Under the pieces are notes generated by a model, which had not been told where the DNA came from, searched no databases, and saw only the letters and a program-made list of their open reading frames with translations. A program made the translations under genes and the position numbers. From an archaeon (GTDB taxonomy: Archaea; Nanobdellota; Nanobdellia; Woesearchaeales; GW2011-AR15): DNA of 64,000 nucleotides. Positions 44,124-51,418 of this stretch are shown piece by piece. The stretch covers positions 185,100 to 249,099 of the forward strand of contig JABHXU010000020.1 in NCBI GenBank assembly GCA_018657065.1, in the 5' to 3' direction. How positions within the stretch are numbered: the first letter of the stretch is position 1; the number at the start of each line of letters is the position of its first letter.

Positions 44124-45512
44124 CTATACTCCACATCCTGCTGCTGCATTATTTGCAAGTGCTGTTTCATCAAATCCAAAACCTGGTGTTGGATTTCCAC
44201 TTTCAAATACTGTGCTACATGCTTCTGGTTGATCATTGAACCTTTCACAGACTGCTTTAAGCAATGATGCTGAATCTCTATTTGAACTAACTGATTGTCC
44301 ATTAATAACTAAAGACGGTGAACCTCTAACTCCGTATTTTTCATTATCTTCTTTGTGAGTGTTAAATAATGGAAATCTTCCTGATAGCCATGATGACTTA
44401 TCTTCAAGATTTGCTGTTAATTCAAATTCTTCATCTGTTGCTGTTTTACAAGTTTCAAGTGCATCCATATCAATTTCTAGATCTGCTAAACACTTTTCAC
44501 CATCTCCATCTTCTAAGAAACAAAGTAGATAATCAATTAATTTTTCTTCTTCATTTTCTTGGATACAGTATTGATTTAATTGTTCAACAACTTCAATTTC
44601 ACCATGCATTGCATAGTATACAAATTTTAAATCAAAGTCAATATCATCTTTAAGCAAATTAACTACAGGCAACATTCCTTTTTCCATTTGAGTTCCATAT
44701 GGACAGTGACTCATAACAAATAACTCAACTTCTGGTTTATCAGATTTAACTACTGGCTCTGGTTCAGGTGCTGGTTCAGGTGCTGGAACTTCTAATTTTT
44801 CTCCTGCTAAAGCTTTATCTATAACTTCTTTTAAATTAGCAAATGGTTGAGCTCCTACAACTGGGAAATCATTAATAAAAAATGTTGGTGTTCCTCTAAC
44901 TCCTTTTTGCTGTCCTTCTAAGAAATCTGCTTTAACTATATCTGCTTTATCTCCATCATCTAAGCATGAATTAAATTTACCTGTGTTTAATCCTAGATCA
45001 ACAGCGTGTTTCTTTAAATTATCAACTGTTAATAGTTTAGTTTCAAATAAAACATCATGATATTCTTTAAACTTGTCTTGATCTCTTGCACATTCACTAG
45101 CTTCTGCAGCTTTTTGTGCTTGAGGATGATTACTTAATGGAAAATGTCTATAATCAAATGCTACATTATCTCCGTATTCTTCTAATATTTGATTTACTGT
45201 TTCATATGCTCTTGCACAATATGGACATTGAAAATCTGAATATTCGATAATTGTAACTTTTGCGTCTGATACTGTCTCCTTAGGACCAAATAGTGTTTTC
45301 CAAACACTTCCAAAAGTGTTAACATCATTGTCATCATCCGAACCTATTCCAAATCCTCCTGTGAAGACTGAAATTACAAGTAGTACACCAAGAACAATTG
45401 TTGATGTTTTCCACATATTTGTAGAACAACATGCTGCTGGTTTTTCGGATTCACTTGTTCTTCTACTTTTACTAGTTTTAGAAGAAGTTTTCTTTTTAAT
45501 TCTCTTACTCAT
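44124..45512 (-). CDS. Membrane-anchored DsbA-like protein with two thioredoxin folds
   Basis: 462 residues. A basic N-terminus precedes one transmembrane helix (TSTIVLGVLLVISVFTGGFGIG, residues ~34-55). The first thioredoxin domain has SDFQCPYCARAY near residue 94 and the helical insertion and GTPTFFINDFPVVGAQPF typical of DsbA-like oxidoreductases. The second domain begins VELFVMSHCPYGTQMEKGM near 261, with CPYG in place of CxxC, and has several extra cysteines. A proline/glutamate linker (PAPEPAPEPEPVV) joins them. A GGGAGGTAA ribosome-binding site precedes the ATG. It should act on extracytoplasmic thiols. Confidence 0.9.
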   Translation of the reverse strand: MSKRIKKKTSSKTSKSRRTSESEKPAACCSTNMWKTSTIVLGVLLVISVFTGGFGIGSDDDNDVNTFGSVWKTLFGPKETVSDAKVTIIEYSDFQCPYCARAYETVNQILEEYGDNVAFDYRHFPLSNHPQAQKAAEASECARDQDKFKEYHDVLFETKLLTVDNLKKHAVDLGLNTGKFNSCLDDGDKADIVKADFLEGQQKGVRGTPTFFINDFPVVGAQPFANLKEVIDKALAGEKLEVPAPEPAPEPEPVVKSDKPEVELFVMSHCPYGTQMEKGMLPVVNLLKDDIDFDLKFVYYAMHGEIEVVEQLNQYCIQENEEEKLIDYLLCFLEDGDGEKCLADLEIDMDALETCKTATDEEFELTANLEDKSSWLSGRFPLFNTHKEDNEKYGVRGSPSLVINGQSVSSNRDSASLLKAVCERFNDQPEACSTVFESGNPTPGFGFDETALANNAAAGCGV

Positions 45513-45617
45513 TTAAAATTACCTCCCGAATATAGTATCGTGAAAATATTATGGTATATAAAATTTCCCTTTAAGAACTTTATTTAAAAAAGTTTGATTA
45601 ATAAAATTTATGCAAGA

Positions 45618-45956
45618 TTACTTCTTAATTTTGCTTTTTGTAACTTTTTTCTTTGTTACAGATTTTTTAACTGGTTTTTTAGAATTTAATTTTTTTGTTG
45701 GTTTTTTTGTAACAGATTTCTTTGCTACTTTTTTAACAACTTTTTTTGTTATTTTTTTTACTGGTTTAGAAACTTTTTTTGTTGTTTTAGGTTTAGCTTT
45801 TGGCTTAATCTTAGGTTTTGCAGCTGCTTTTTTCTTATCTGCTTCTCTCTTTTTTTTATTTTTGCAATCTTCACAATACAATGAACCTGCATATTTTGGA
45901 TAAAATACATTACTACAAATCATGCATTTTTTTCTTACCTTGTATAATTTTGCCAT
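45618..45956 (-). CDS. Zinc-ribbon protein with lysine-rich tail
   Basis: 112 residues. The first 35 carry two CxxC pairs (KCMICSNVFYPKYAGSLYCEDC), a probable zinc ribbon. The rest is an intrinsically disordered tail of Lys/Ala/Pro/Val/Thr repeats (KPKIKPKAKPKTTKKV...), like histone H1 or the tails of archaeal ribosomal proteins. It should bind nucleic acid through the tail. Upstream, 175 bp of AT-rich sequence separate it from the thioredoxin-domain gene. It could be a chromosomal or ribosome-associated protein; I cannot decide. Confidence 0.7.
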   Translation of the reverse strand: MAKLYKVRKKCMICSNVFYPKYAGSLYCEDCKNKKKREADKKKAAAKPKIKPKAKPKTTKKVSKPVKKITKKVVKKVAKKSVTKKPTKKLNSKKPVKKSVTKKKVTKSKIKK

Positions 45957-46132
45957 CTTCTATTAGCTTGTGGAAAAACAGCTTACTTTAAAAGGTTACG
46001 GAACTCTTTTTTTAAATGTTTCTTATTGCTCTACAATAGTAAAGATAATTTCAACATCTTTTTCTTGTTAATTTTATTAGATTTTTAGTCGATATTATCA
46101 TACTTTACAATCTTTTAAAATAATTATAAATA

Positions 46133-46516
46133 TTAAGGTAAAGAACATCCAGTTTTTTGAGATAAATATTCATAACTTAATTTTCCTGATTGTTCAGTTC
46201 CATCTGCAAATCTCCAAGTTGGATAACTTTTGATACCTGCATCTTTACATGGTTGAGTTTGCTTTCTTGTTTGAGTTGAACATTCTATATATCCACCATT
46301 AGCTTCAAAAGATTTCCATGATGATCCAAATTCACTTTTTTGATCATTACAATGTCCACACCACCAGGCTCCATACATTACTGCACCTTCTTCATTAAGA
46401 CATTGAGCAAATTCCGTATAATCAACACCTTTAGCGGGTTTAACTGATAAGAACATTAATGTAATAAGTCCAATAAATGCCACGACTACACCTATAACTA
46501 AATATTTTGTTTCCAT
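46133..46516 (-). CDS. Membrane-anchored thioredoxin-like protein (VKOR-associated type)
   Basis: ATG 46516 (METKYLVIGVVVAFIGL) is preferred to an in-frame TTG at 46540. The 127-residue protein has an N-terminal helix (residues 5-23) and a thioredoxin-like domain with MYGAWWCGHCNDQKSEF near residue 51. IKSYPTWRFADG carries the cis-proline. The extra cysteines (FAQCLNEE, YIECSTQT, QPCKDAG, KTGCSLP) and the WCGHC motif resemble the thioredoxin domain found fused to or next to VKOR in bacteria. No VKOR gene is seen in this window. Confidence 0.85.
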   Translation of the reverse strand: METKYLVIGVVVAFIGLITLMFLSVKPAKGVDYTEFAQCLNEEGAVMYGAWWCGHCNDQKSEFGSSWKSFEANGGYIECSTQTRKQTQPCKDAGIKSYPTWRFADGTEQSGKLSYEYLSQKTGCSLP

Positions 46517-46595
46517 TTTAAATAAGGTACTTAAATACAATATTTAAAGTTAGTGTTTAAATCGTTTTGAGAAAAATTTTTAAAGGAAATGTCTT

Positions 46596-47060
46596 ATGAA
46601 TATTTTAATGAACTCATTAATTGAATTACTATCAAATAAAATTGTTATTTGTTGTGCAATCACATTTTTAATAGTTAATCTTCTAAAAATTTTTTTTAAT
46701 TATTTACAAACAAAAAAAATTGAATGGAAACTTTTTCTAATGACTGGAGGAATGCCAAGTTCACATACTTCTTTTGTTACTTGTGTAACAACATCATTAT
46801 TTTTTTTGGAAGGTATTTCTAATGTATTTATTTTAAGTTTAGCATTAACTATTATTGTAATGGTTGACGCTATTGGACTCAGACGAGCTGTTGGAAAACA
46901 AGCCATGCTAATTAATCAATTAATTGATGAAGTAATGAAAAAGAAATTTAAGCCTCAAAGATTATACGAACTTTTAGGTCATACTCCTTCACAAACATTT
47001 GTTGGATTTATTTTTGGAATAGTTATTCCTAATATTATGTTCTTATTAGTATTCCAATAA
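46596..47060 (+). CDS. DUF212/PAP2-related membrane protein
   Basis: 154 residues with four or five helices. GGMPSSHTSFVTC near residue 48 and AIGLRRAVGKQA near 88 are the conserved blocks of the DUF212 family (divergent PAP2 family), distantly related to phosphatidic acid phosphatases and vanadium haloperoxidases; the S-S-H and R of the phosphatase signature are kept. LLGHTPSQTFVGFIFGI is the third block. It probably dephosphorylates a lipid or polyprenyl phosphate. It overlaps the end of the converging gene at 47035 by 26 bases. Confidence 0.8.
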   Translation: MNILMNSLIELLSNKIVICCAITFLIVNLLKIFFNYLQTKKIEWKLFLMTGGMPSSHTSFVTCVTTSLFFLEGISNVFILSLALTIIVMVDAIGLRRAVGKQAMLINQLIDEVMKKKFKPQRLYELLGHTPSQTFVGFIFGIVIPNIMFLLVFQ

Positions 47061-47469
47061 TTAAAAACAAGATTCTCGAAATAAAAACATAATGAATTTT
47101 TTTTGAAAAATCTAACGTTGCACTAACTAAAAAAAATCCAAATATAAGTGTTGAAATAATAAGTGAAAAAGATTCTGCAAATAAAATTGCAAACAAACAT
47201 GAAAAAAAGATTTCTGTGTAAATTATTTCTAATTTATTTAACCAGTATATTACACCAATAAATATCAATGTTGAAACAATTAATGATAAGTAAAATACAA
47301 TTCCGATATGTATAAAAAAAAACAACAGAATTAAACCAATCAAAATTGCTTTTAAAAAAACAAAATATTTTTTTCCTGGATTTAATTCTTCTTTTGTAAA
47401 ATAAGATATAATTAAACCAACTCCTATTCCTAAATAAACAATAAATAAAGTTAGTAAATAATTATTCAT
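47035..47469 (-). CDS. Polytopic membrane protein of unknown function
   Basis: 144 residues with four to five hydrophobic helices (residues ~3-22, 38-60, 61-75, 85-110, 125-142) connected by short loops. The acidic/basic loop SYFTKEELNPGKKY follows helix 1. Its end overlaps the 3' end of the DUF212 gene. No family recognised. Confidence 0.6.
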   Translation of the reverse strand: MNNYLLTLFIVYLGIGVGLIISYFTKEELNPGKKYFVFLKAILIGLILLFFFIHIGIVFYLSLIVSTLIFIGVIYWLNKLEIIYTEIFFSCLFAILFAESFSLIISTLIFGFFLVSATLDFSKKIHYVFISRILFLIIGILIRT

Positions 47470-47494
47470 AAGAAAAAAACTCTTGTTTTCCTAT

Positions 47495-48856
47495 TTATAA
47501 TTTTAGGTATTTGAAGATATAATCCATTATTTCTTCTTTAGCAGCTTCAACAAACTTAATTGCACCAGCAAAGTCATGCCCTCCTCCACTAACAAGTGCA
47601 TAAGGAAATTTTTGTTTTAATTCTTCCATTAAACTAACTCCTGAAAATTCAACTTGATCTGCTCTAAAACTTATCGCATCCTTAGTCATGATAAATGTAA
47701 TTCTAGGGCCTTTTTCTAAATCATGAGCAATTCTAGATAATTTTGAAGATGTATAATTTCTATGTGTAATCTTTGTTTTATCTACCATTAAAAATTTAAA
47801 ACCATTTCCTTGCTTTATTTGAACATATTTTCTAGCCGCAAGTTCTAATTTTTTAAACTCTTTTTCCATATTATCATATATTTCTTCAACTTGTTCTTGT
47901 TTAAGTGAAAACAAATTGTTAATAAAATCAAATCTTGCTGGAAATCTTAAAAAATAAGTTTCATGATCAATTACTGAAGACCATTTAATCAAATAATCTT
48001 TACTTAACTTTGATAATTTCAAATATTCTTCATATTCTTTACCTTCAGATTTATCTGCGGTTCCTGCAATTGCTGGAAAAGCATGTAAATCGAGTCTAGG
48101 TGCCAAATAATTAGCTAATTCGCAGCAAAGCATTCCTGCACAAATTTCTGAACCAAGTCCATATATTTGTGGATTTAAAAAAACATCAACCGTATCTTTA
48201 TTTTCTTTATCAAATCTATGATGATCAATTATTGCTATTTTCATATCATATGCTTTTAGTCTTTTAATTGAATTTATACTTTGATCATTTGATCCTAAAT
48301 CTGTTAAAATTACTAATGGAGGTTTTTCTCCATATTTTTTTGCTGACAAAAAGTAACTTAAATCTTTTAAAGCATCAATGTAATCATAAAAAGGTGTTCT
48401 ACAAACATTTCTTGTGTAAAACATATGAGGTTTATCACTTTTAATTAAATTTAAAAGTGCTTTTTCTATTGCAAACCCAGCTGTATAACCATCTGTGTCA
48501 TCATGATGTCTAATTATAACATGACGTTTCTCTGAAATCGCTTCTTTAATTAATCTTGCAACTACTTTAAACTCATTTTGCATTAATTTAAGATTAGAAG
48601 ACTCAATTAAGAAATTCACTGATTTATGAATTCTAATAATTTCAAGTTCTATTTCATTATTATTTTGAACTACTTTTGCAGTAATGTTCAATTTTTGTCC
48701 TGGAATTGCACTAATTTGTTTAATACTATATGCTTTAATTTTTCCAGTATTGTCACTAAGTTCAAGAAAAGTTTTTCCTGAAATATTCTTTATTGTAGAA
48801 ACCTTTGTTTCTAATTCTACTATACTATTTATTTTATTTTTCAAATTTATTAACAT
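47495..48856 (-). CDS. Archaeal RecJ-like DHH phosphoesterase with OB fold
   Basis: 453 residues. An N-terminal OB-fold-like region (SIVELETKVSTIKNISGKTFLELSDNTGKIK) precedes the DHH domain with IIRHHDDTDGYTAGFAIEK near residue 114, VILTDLGSNDQ near 182 and the IAIIDHHRFDK motif near 210, followed by a DHHA1 domain with VSGGGHDFAGAIKF at the C-terminus. This resembles archaeal RecJ-like proteins such as GAN, which binds the GINS complex, and COG1107-type exonucleases. Manganese-dependent 5'-3' exonuclease activity on DNA or RNA is expected. Confidence 0.85.
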   Translation of the reverse strand: MLINLKNKINSIVELETKVSTIKNISGKTFLELSDNTGKIKAYSIKQISAIPGQKLNITAKVVQNNNEIELEIIRIHKSVNFLIESSNLKLMQNEFKVVARLIKEAISEKRHVIIRHHDDTDGYTAGFAIEKALLNLIKSDKPHMFYTRNVCRTPFYDYIDALKDLSYFLSAKKYGEKPPLVILTDLGSNDQSINSIKRLKAYDMKIAIIDHHRFDKENKDTVDVFLNPQIYGLGSEICAGMLCCELANYLAPRLDLHAFPAIAGTADKSEGKEYEEYLKLSKLSKDYLIKWSSVIDHETYFLRFPARFDFINNLFSLKQEQVEEIYDNMEKEFKKLELAARKYVQIKQGNGFKFLMVDKTKITHRNYTSSKLSRIAHDLEKGPRITFIMTKDAISFRADQVEFSGVSLMEELKQKFPYALVSGGGHDFAGAIKFVEAAKEEIMDYIFKYLKL

Positions 48857-48932
48857 TTTTCAACCACCATTAAAAAGCCTAAACAATGAAAAATGTTAAG
48901 ACTCAAAAAATTTTCAATTTTTTTCTGTTTTA

Positions 48933-49217
48933 TCATTTTAAATCTATTATATATTCTCTTTTTCCACCATCTTGCCATCCTGCATGTCCAAAATGTATAA
49001 GTAAATCAACTCCTAACCTTTTTACTTCTAAAGGTAGATCACAACTTCCATAACAAGATCCTCCCCAAAGAATAACATTTGCATTCGTTTCTTTTAAAAT
49101 TTCTTTTTGCAATTCTTCAGCTTTAGGTTTTAACCCATCAGGAAGATTTAAACAAACTAATTTAGAATTAGTTTTTTTAATTTCACATATTATTTTTTTT
49201 GTTTCTAAGTTATACAT
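48933..49217 (-). CDS. Dph2 N-terminal domain fragment
   Basis: 94 residues matching the first third of archaeal Dph2: KLVCLNLPDGLKPKAEELQKE, then ILWGGSCYGSCDLPLEVKRLGVDLLIHFGHAG. The cysteine in GSCYGSCD corresponds to the first [4Fe-4S] ligand. Full-length Dph2 has about 320-340 residues with three cysteines in three domains; domains 2 and 3 are absent, and the 75 bp that follow show no continuation. Dph2 makes the 3-amino-3-carboxypropyl intermediate of diphthamide on EF-2. This copy could be a relic or a solitary domain with another use. A TTTATAA promoter element lies upstream. Confidence 0.75.
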   Translation of the reverse strand: MYNLETKKIICEIKKTNSKLVCLNLPDGLKPKAEELQKEILKETNANVILWGGSCYGSCDLPLEVKRLGVDLLIHFGHAGWQDGGKREYIIDLK

Positions 49218-49304
49218 ATTTATAAGAAAAAGGTTTATTGTATTTATAGGTAACGTTGTAACGTTCTCTAATAAGCAAACGCGTGTTTATTATAATATTA
49301 ATTA

Positions 49305-49436
49305 TTACTCTTTTGCTACATCCATGGCTTCGTCATCTTCAGATTTTTTCCATCTTTTTCCATTTACATCGCACTTAGGTATATCCATAAAAAAAGTTGT
49401 ATTTGTTTTAGATTTTCTTATTCTTGCCATAGACAT
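49305..49436 (-). CDS. Micro-protein, 43 residues, overlaps preceding gene
   Basis: ATG 49436 shares its A with the TGA stop of the upstream micro-gene (TGATG), a classic coupling overlap; a second ATG is at 49430. The product MSMARIRKSKTNTTFFMD... carries a basic N-terminus, a single cysteine in DIPKCDVNGKRWKK and an acidic C-terminus (SEDDEAMDVAKE). The arrangement suggests a small nucleic-acid-binding or protein-interaction peptide. Not listed by length-limited gene finders. No family recognised. Confidence 0.5.
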   Translation of the reverse strand: MSMARIRKSKTNTTFFMDIPKCDVNGKRWKKSEDDEAMDVAKE

Positions 49437-49564
49437 CAACTAGATAAAAACAAGTCATCCATCTCTTCTTCTGTAAGATCTTTACTATTAATTGCAGCAG
49501 AAAAACTTTTTTTTTTCCTAGTTCTTACTTTTTTTAAGATTTCAGCATCGTTGTCTTCATACAT
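49436..49564 (-). CDS. Micro-protein, 42 residues, start of a two-gene unit
   Basis: Reads MYEDNDAEILKKVRTRKKKS... and ends LTEEEMDDLFLSS, basic in the middle and acidic at the end, helical throughout. GTGATG about 6 bases before the ATG may serve as ribosome-binding site. Its stop overlaps the next ATG. The gene sits behind a structured leader (49580-49656) with a TATA box at 49675-49682. The base composition and the overlap argue for real genes over chance. Confidence 0.5.
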   Translation of the reverse strand: MYEDNDAEILKKVRTRKKKSFSAAINSKDLTEEEMDDLFLSS

Positions 49565-49579
49565 TTTTTCATCACTTAA

Positions 49580-49656
49580 GGTAACTCCAAGCGTAAGAGG
49601 TTTCTTGTGGGTGGGGTGATAGTAAGAAATGAGCTCTTACGCCCGAAGTAATTACC
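49580..49656 (-). ncRNA. Structured leader of the micro-protein genes
   Basis: A long imperfect hairpin: on the plus strand GGTAACT (49580-49586) and GCGTAAGAG (49591-49599) pair with CTCTTACGC (49634-49642) and the AGT...TTACC segment (49647-49656), with a further TTTCTT/AAGAAA pair inside. On the minus strand this is the 5' leader of the micro-genes, about 90 nt from the expected start point. Its apical part, 49610-49628, reads TTCTTACTATCACCCCACC on the minus strand, complementary to the small RNA candidate at 2376-2394. It might be a riboregulated leader, or an RNA encoded on the plus strand; the TATA favours the former. Confidence 0.45.
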
Positions 49657-49674
49657 AAAGGGTAGTAGTATACC

Positions 49675-49682
49675 TATATAAA
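49675..49682 (-). promoter_or_regulatory. TATA box for the micro-protein transcript
   Basis: TTTATATA on the minus strand (plus 49675-49682). It predicts a transcript start near 49652, at the base of the leader hairpin. The plus strand has no comparable box upstream of the same structure. Confidence 0.45.
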
Positions 49683-49743
49683 TCTTTCGTTTTTGTAAGT
49701 ACTTGAGAGTAGCAACTTAATTATACTAATAGAAAAAAAATAC

Positions 49744-50055
49744 TTATTTAAGAGGAAATCTCATAAATTTTTTACAATTAAAACAAGAATAAACTATCTT
49801 TGAATCATTATTTCTAACTCGACAATTAACTCCAGGAACTAAAAATTTATAGCAATGCTTGCAAAATCTTCTCTTTAGTTCTTTAGGAATTCTCACTTTA
49901 TATTTCATAGATATTTTTCTAGCCAACTCAACATATCTATCTGATAAATTAGAATCTTCCTTAAATTTCAAATCTGCTTGCTCAAAAAGGATTTCAATTC
50001 TTTCCCTAGCTATTTTTTGAAATTGTCCAGATTTTTTTTTGTAACGAGCTTTCAT
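49744..50055 (-). CDS. rnp4: RNase P protein component 4 (Rpp21)
   Basis: 103 residues. The basic helical N-terminus (KARYKKKSGQFQKIARERIEILFEQAD) is followed by the conserved RYVELARKISMKYKVRIPKELKRRFCKHCYKFL, and the zinc-binding cysteines are in RFCKHC, NCRVR and YSCFNC. This is the Rpp21/Rnp4 layout. With Rpp29 it binds the specificity domain of RNase P RNA to help remove tRNA 5' leaders. The RNA subunit is not in the window. The size is close to other archaeal Rpp21 proteins. Confidence 0.9.
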   Translation of the reverse strand: MKARYKKKSGQFQKIARERIEILFEQADLKFKEDSNLSDRYVELARKISMKYKVRIPKELKRRFCKHCYKFLVPGVNCRVRNNDSKIVYSCFNCKKFMRFPLK

Positions 50056-50148
50056 TAAATGTAAGAAATATTAGACACTTAAAATAGGTTTTCAAAATAG
50101 AATTACTTTTTCACAACATTTTAATATAAAGAACGAAATTATAATTAT

Positions 50149-51372
50149 ATGAAATTCTTTACTCAATTCTTTAAAAAAAACAAAGAAATAACTGTATCTG
50201 CTATTGAACTTGATGACTGGATTATTGAAAATATGAAGGAATATTTTAGTGAAGAGTATAAAAGTATCAAAGAAACTGTAAAACAAGTTAATAAAACTAA
50301 AAAAGAAATTGTAGCAAAACTTGAAAAACTTGAAAATGCTAAACTTGTTAATCCAAATCTTCCTGAAAGAGAAGTTCAAATGATGGAAGGAAATAAGGAC
50401 AATTATAGACTTAAAACATTACAGTTTCTTGATAAAATTGAAATTCCTAAAGATTATCTTGCGTTAGATGAATTTTGCAATGAATTTGAAGAAATTTTAA
50501 CTGATTTTAATGAAAAAACTATGCGTGCTTATAGTATACTTCGAAATTATTTTAGAAATGAAATGCAAGAAATTTCCATGTCTTTAAAAAAAATGGAAAC
50601 ATTACAGCTCAATTTATTTAATTTTATGAAAGAAGATTCAATTGTTAATCTTAAAACAATATTAATCAAAATAAAAGAACTTAATGATAATATAGTTATG
50701 TCAAACAAAATTCATAAAGAGATAAAAGATTTAGAGACTAATTTTGAAAAAGAAAAAGAAAAACAAGATAAAATTGATAAAAAAATAAAAGACTTAATGA
50801 AAAGTCCTAATTATAATAAATTAAAAAATTACAATAACAAAAAAAAAGAAATTCAAGAAGACATTCTAAATTTAACTAAAAAATTTGTTAGAAAAATAAA
50901 ACCATTTGAAAAACCATTTAAAAAATATGTTCATGATACAAAAAAGCATGCGGGTTATATTGAAAATCCTATGCAAGCACTTGAAAAAGATTATCAATTC
51001 TCAATTTTAGTTTCATTAGAAAAAATTCAAAAAAATCTTGAATCTTATAATCTTAAAGATAATGTAATAAAAAAAATTAAAGAAAGTTCAATTAATAAAG
51101 AATTCTTAAAAGATCTCAGAAAAGATTATTTAGCGCTAAAAGAGGAAAAAAATAAGATTATAGAGAAAGAAAATCAAATAAATGTTATGCAAGATTTTAA
51201 AGAGTTAGAATATCAAAAAGAACATAATGAAAAAAAAATATTATCTTTAAAAAACTCTATTTCTGACAAAAAACATCTCATAAACATAATTCAAATAGAT
51301 AACAAAAAGAAAAAACTTGAAGAAAAACTTTCAAATATTATAGAAAACCAGTTCTTTATTAATTTAGAGTAG
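50149..51372 (+). CDS. Coiled-coil protein of unknown function
   Basis: 407 residues, highly charged (Lys/Glu rich) and predicted almost fully helical. Heptad-like stretches dominate from residue 35 to 65 (SIKETVKQVNKTKKEIVAKL), 150-240 and 300-395. No membrane segment; a short N-terminal MKFFTQFFKKNK is amphipathic. Divergent from Rpp21, with a TATA-like TTTTAATATAAAG just upstream. Such coiled-coil proteins often serve as structural or cytoskeleton-like scaffolds, but nothing specific can be claimed. Confidence 0.68.
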   Translation: MKFFTQFFKKNKEITVSAIELDDWIIENMKEYFSEEYKSIKETVKQVNKTKKEIVAKLEKLENAKLVNPNLPEREVQMMEGNKDNYRLKTLQFLDKIEIPKDYLALDEFCNEFEEILTDFNEKTMRAYSILRNYFRNEMQEISMSLKKMETLQLNLFNFMKEDSIVNLKTILIKIKELNDNIVMSNKIHKEIKDLETNFEKEKEKQDKIDKKIKDLMKSPNYNKLKNYNNKKKEIQEDILNLTKKFVRKIKPFEKPFKKYVHDTKKHAGYIENPMQALEKDYQFSILVSLEKIQKNLESYNLKDNVIKKIKESSINKEFLKDLRKDYLALKEEKNKIIEKENQINVMQDFKELEYQKEHNEKKILSLKNSISDKKHLINIIQIDNKKKKLEEKLSNIIENQFFINLE

Positions 51373-51418
51373 AACATCAAAAATAATATAGAAATAATAT
51401 TTAAAAAAATAAAAAAAT

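Noticed and set aside
44369-44653. Plus-strand frames over the DsbA-like gene (also 44035-44232 and 45316-45516)
   Set aside because: Antisense shadows of a well-supported gene with clear redox motifs.
45610-45903. Plus-strand 97-codon Phe/Leu-rich membrane-like frame
   Set aside because: It is the antisense of the lysine-rich tail (AAA/AAG codons read as TTT/CTT), a common artefact.
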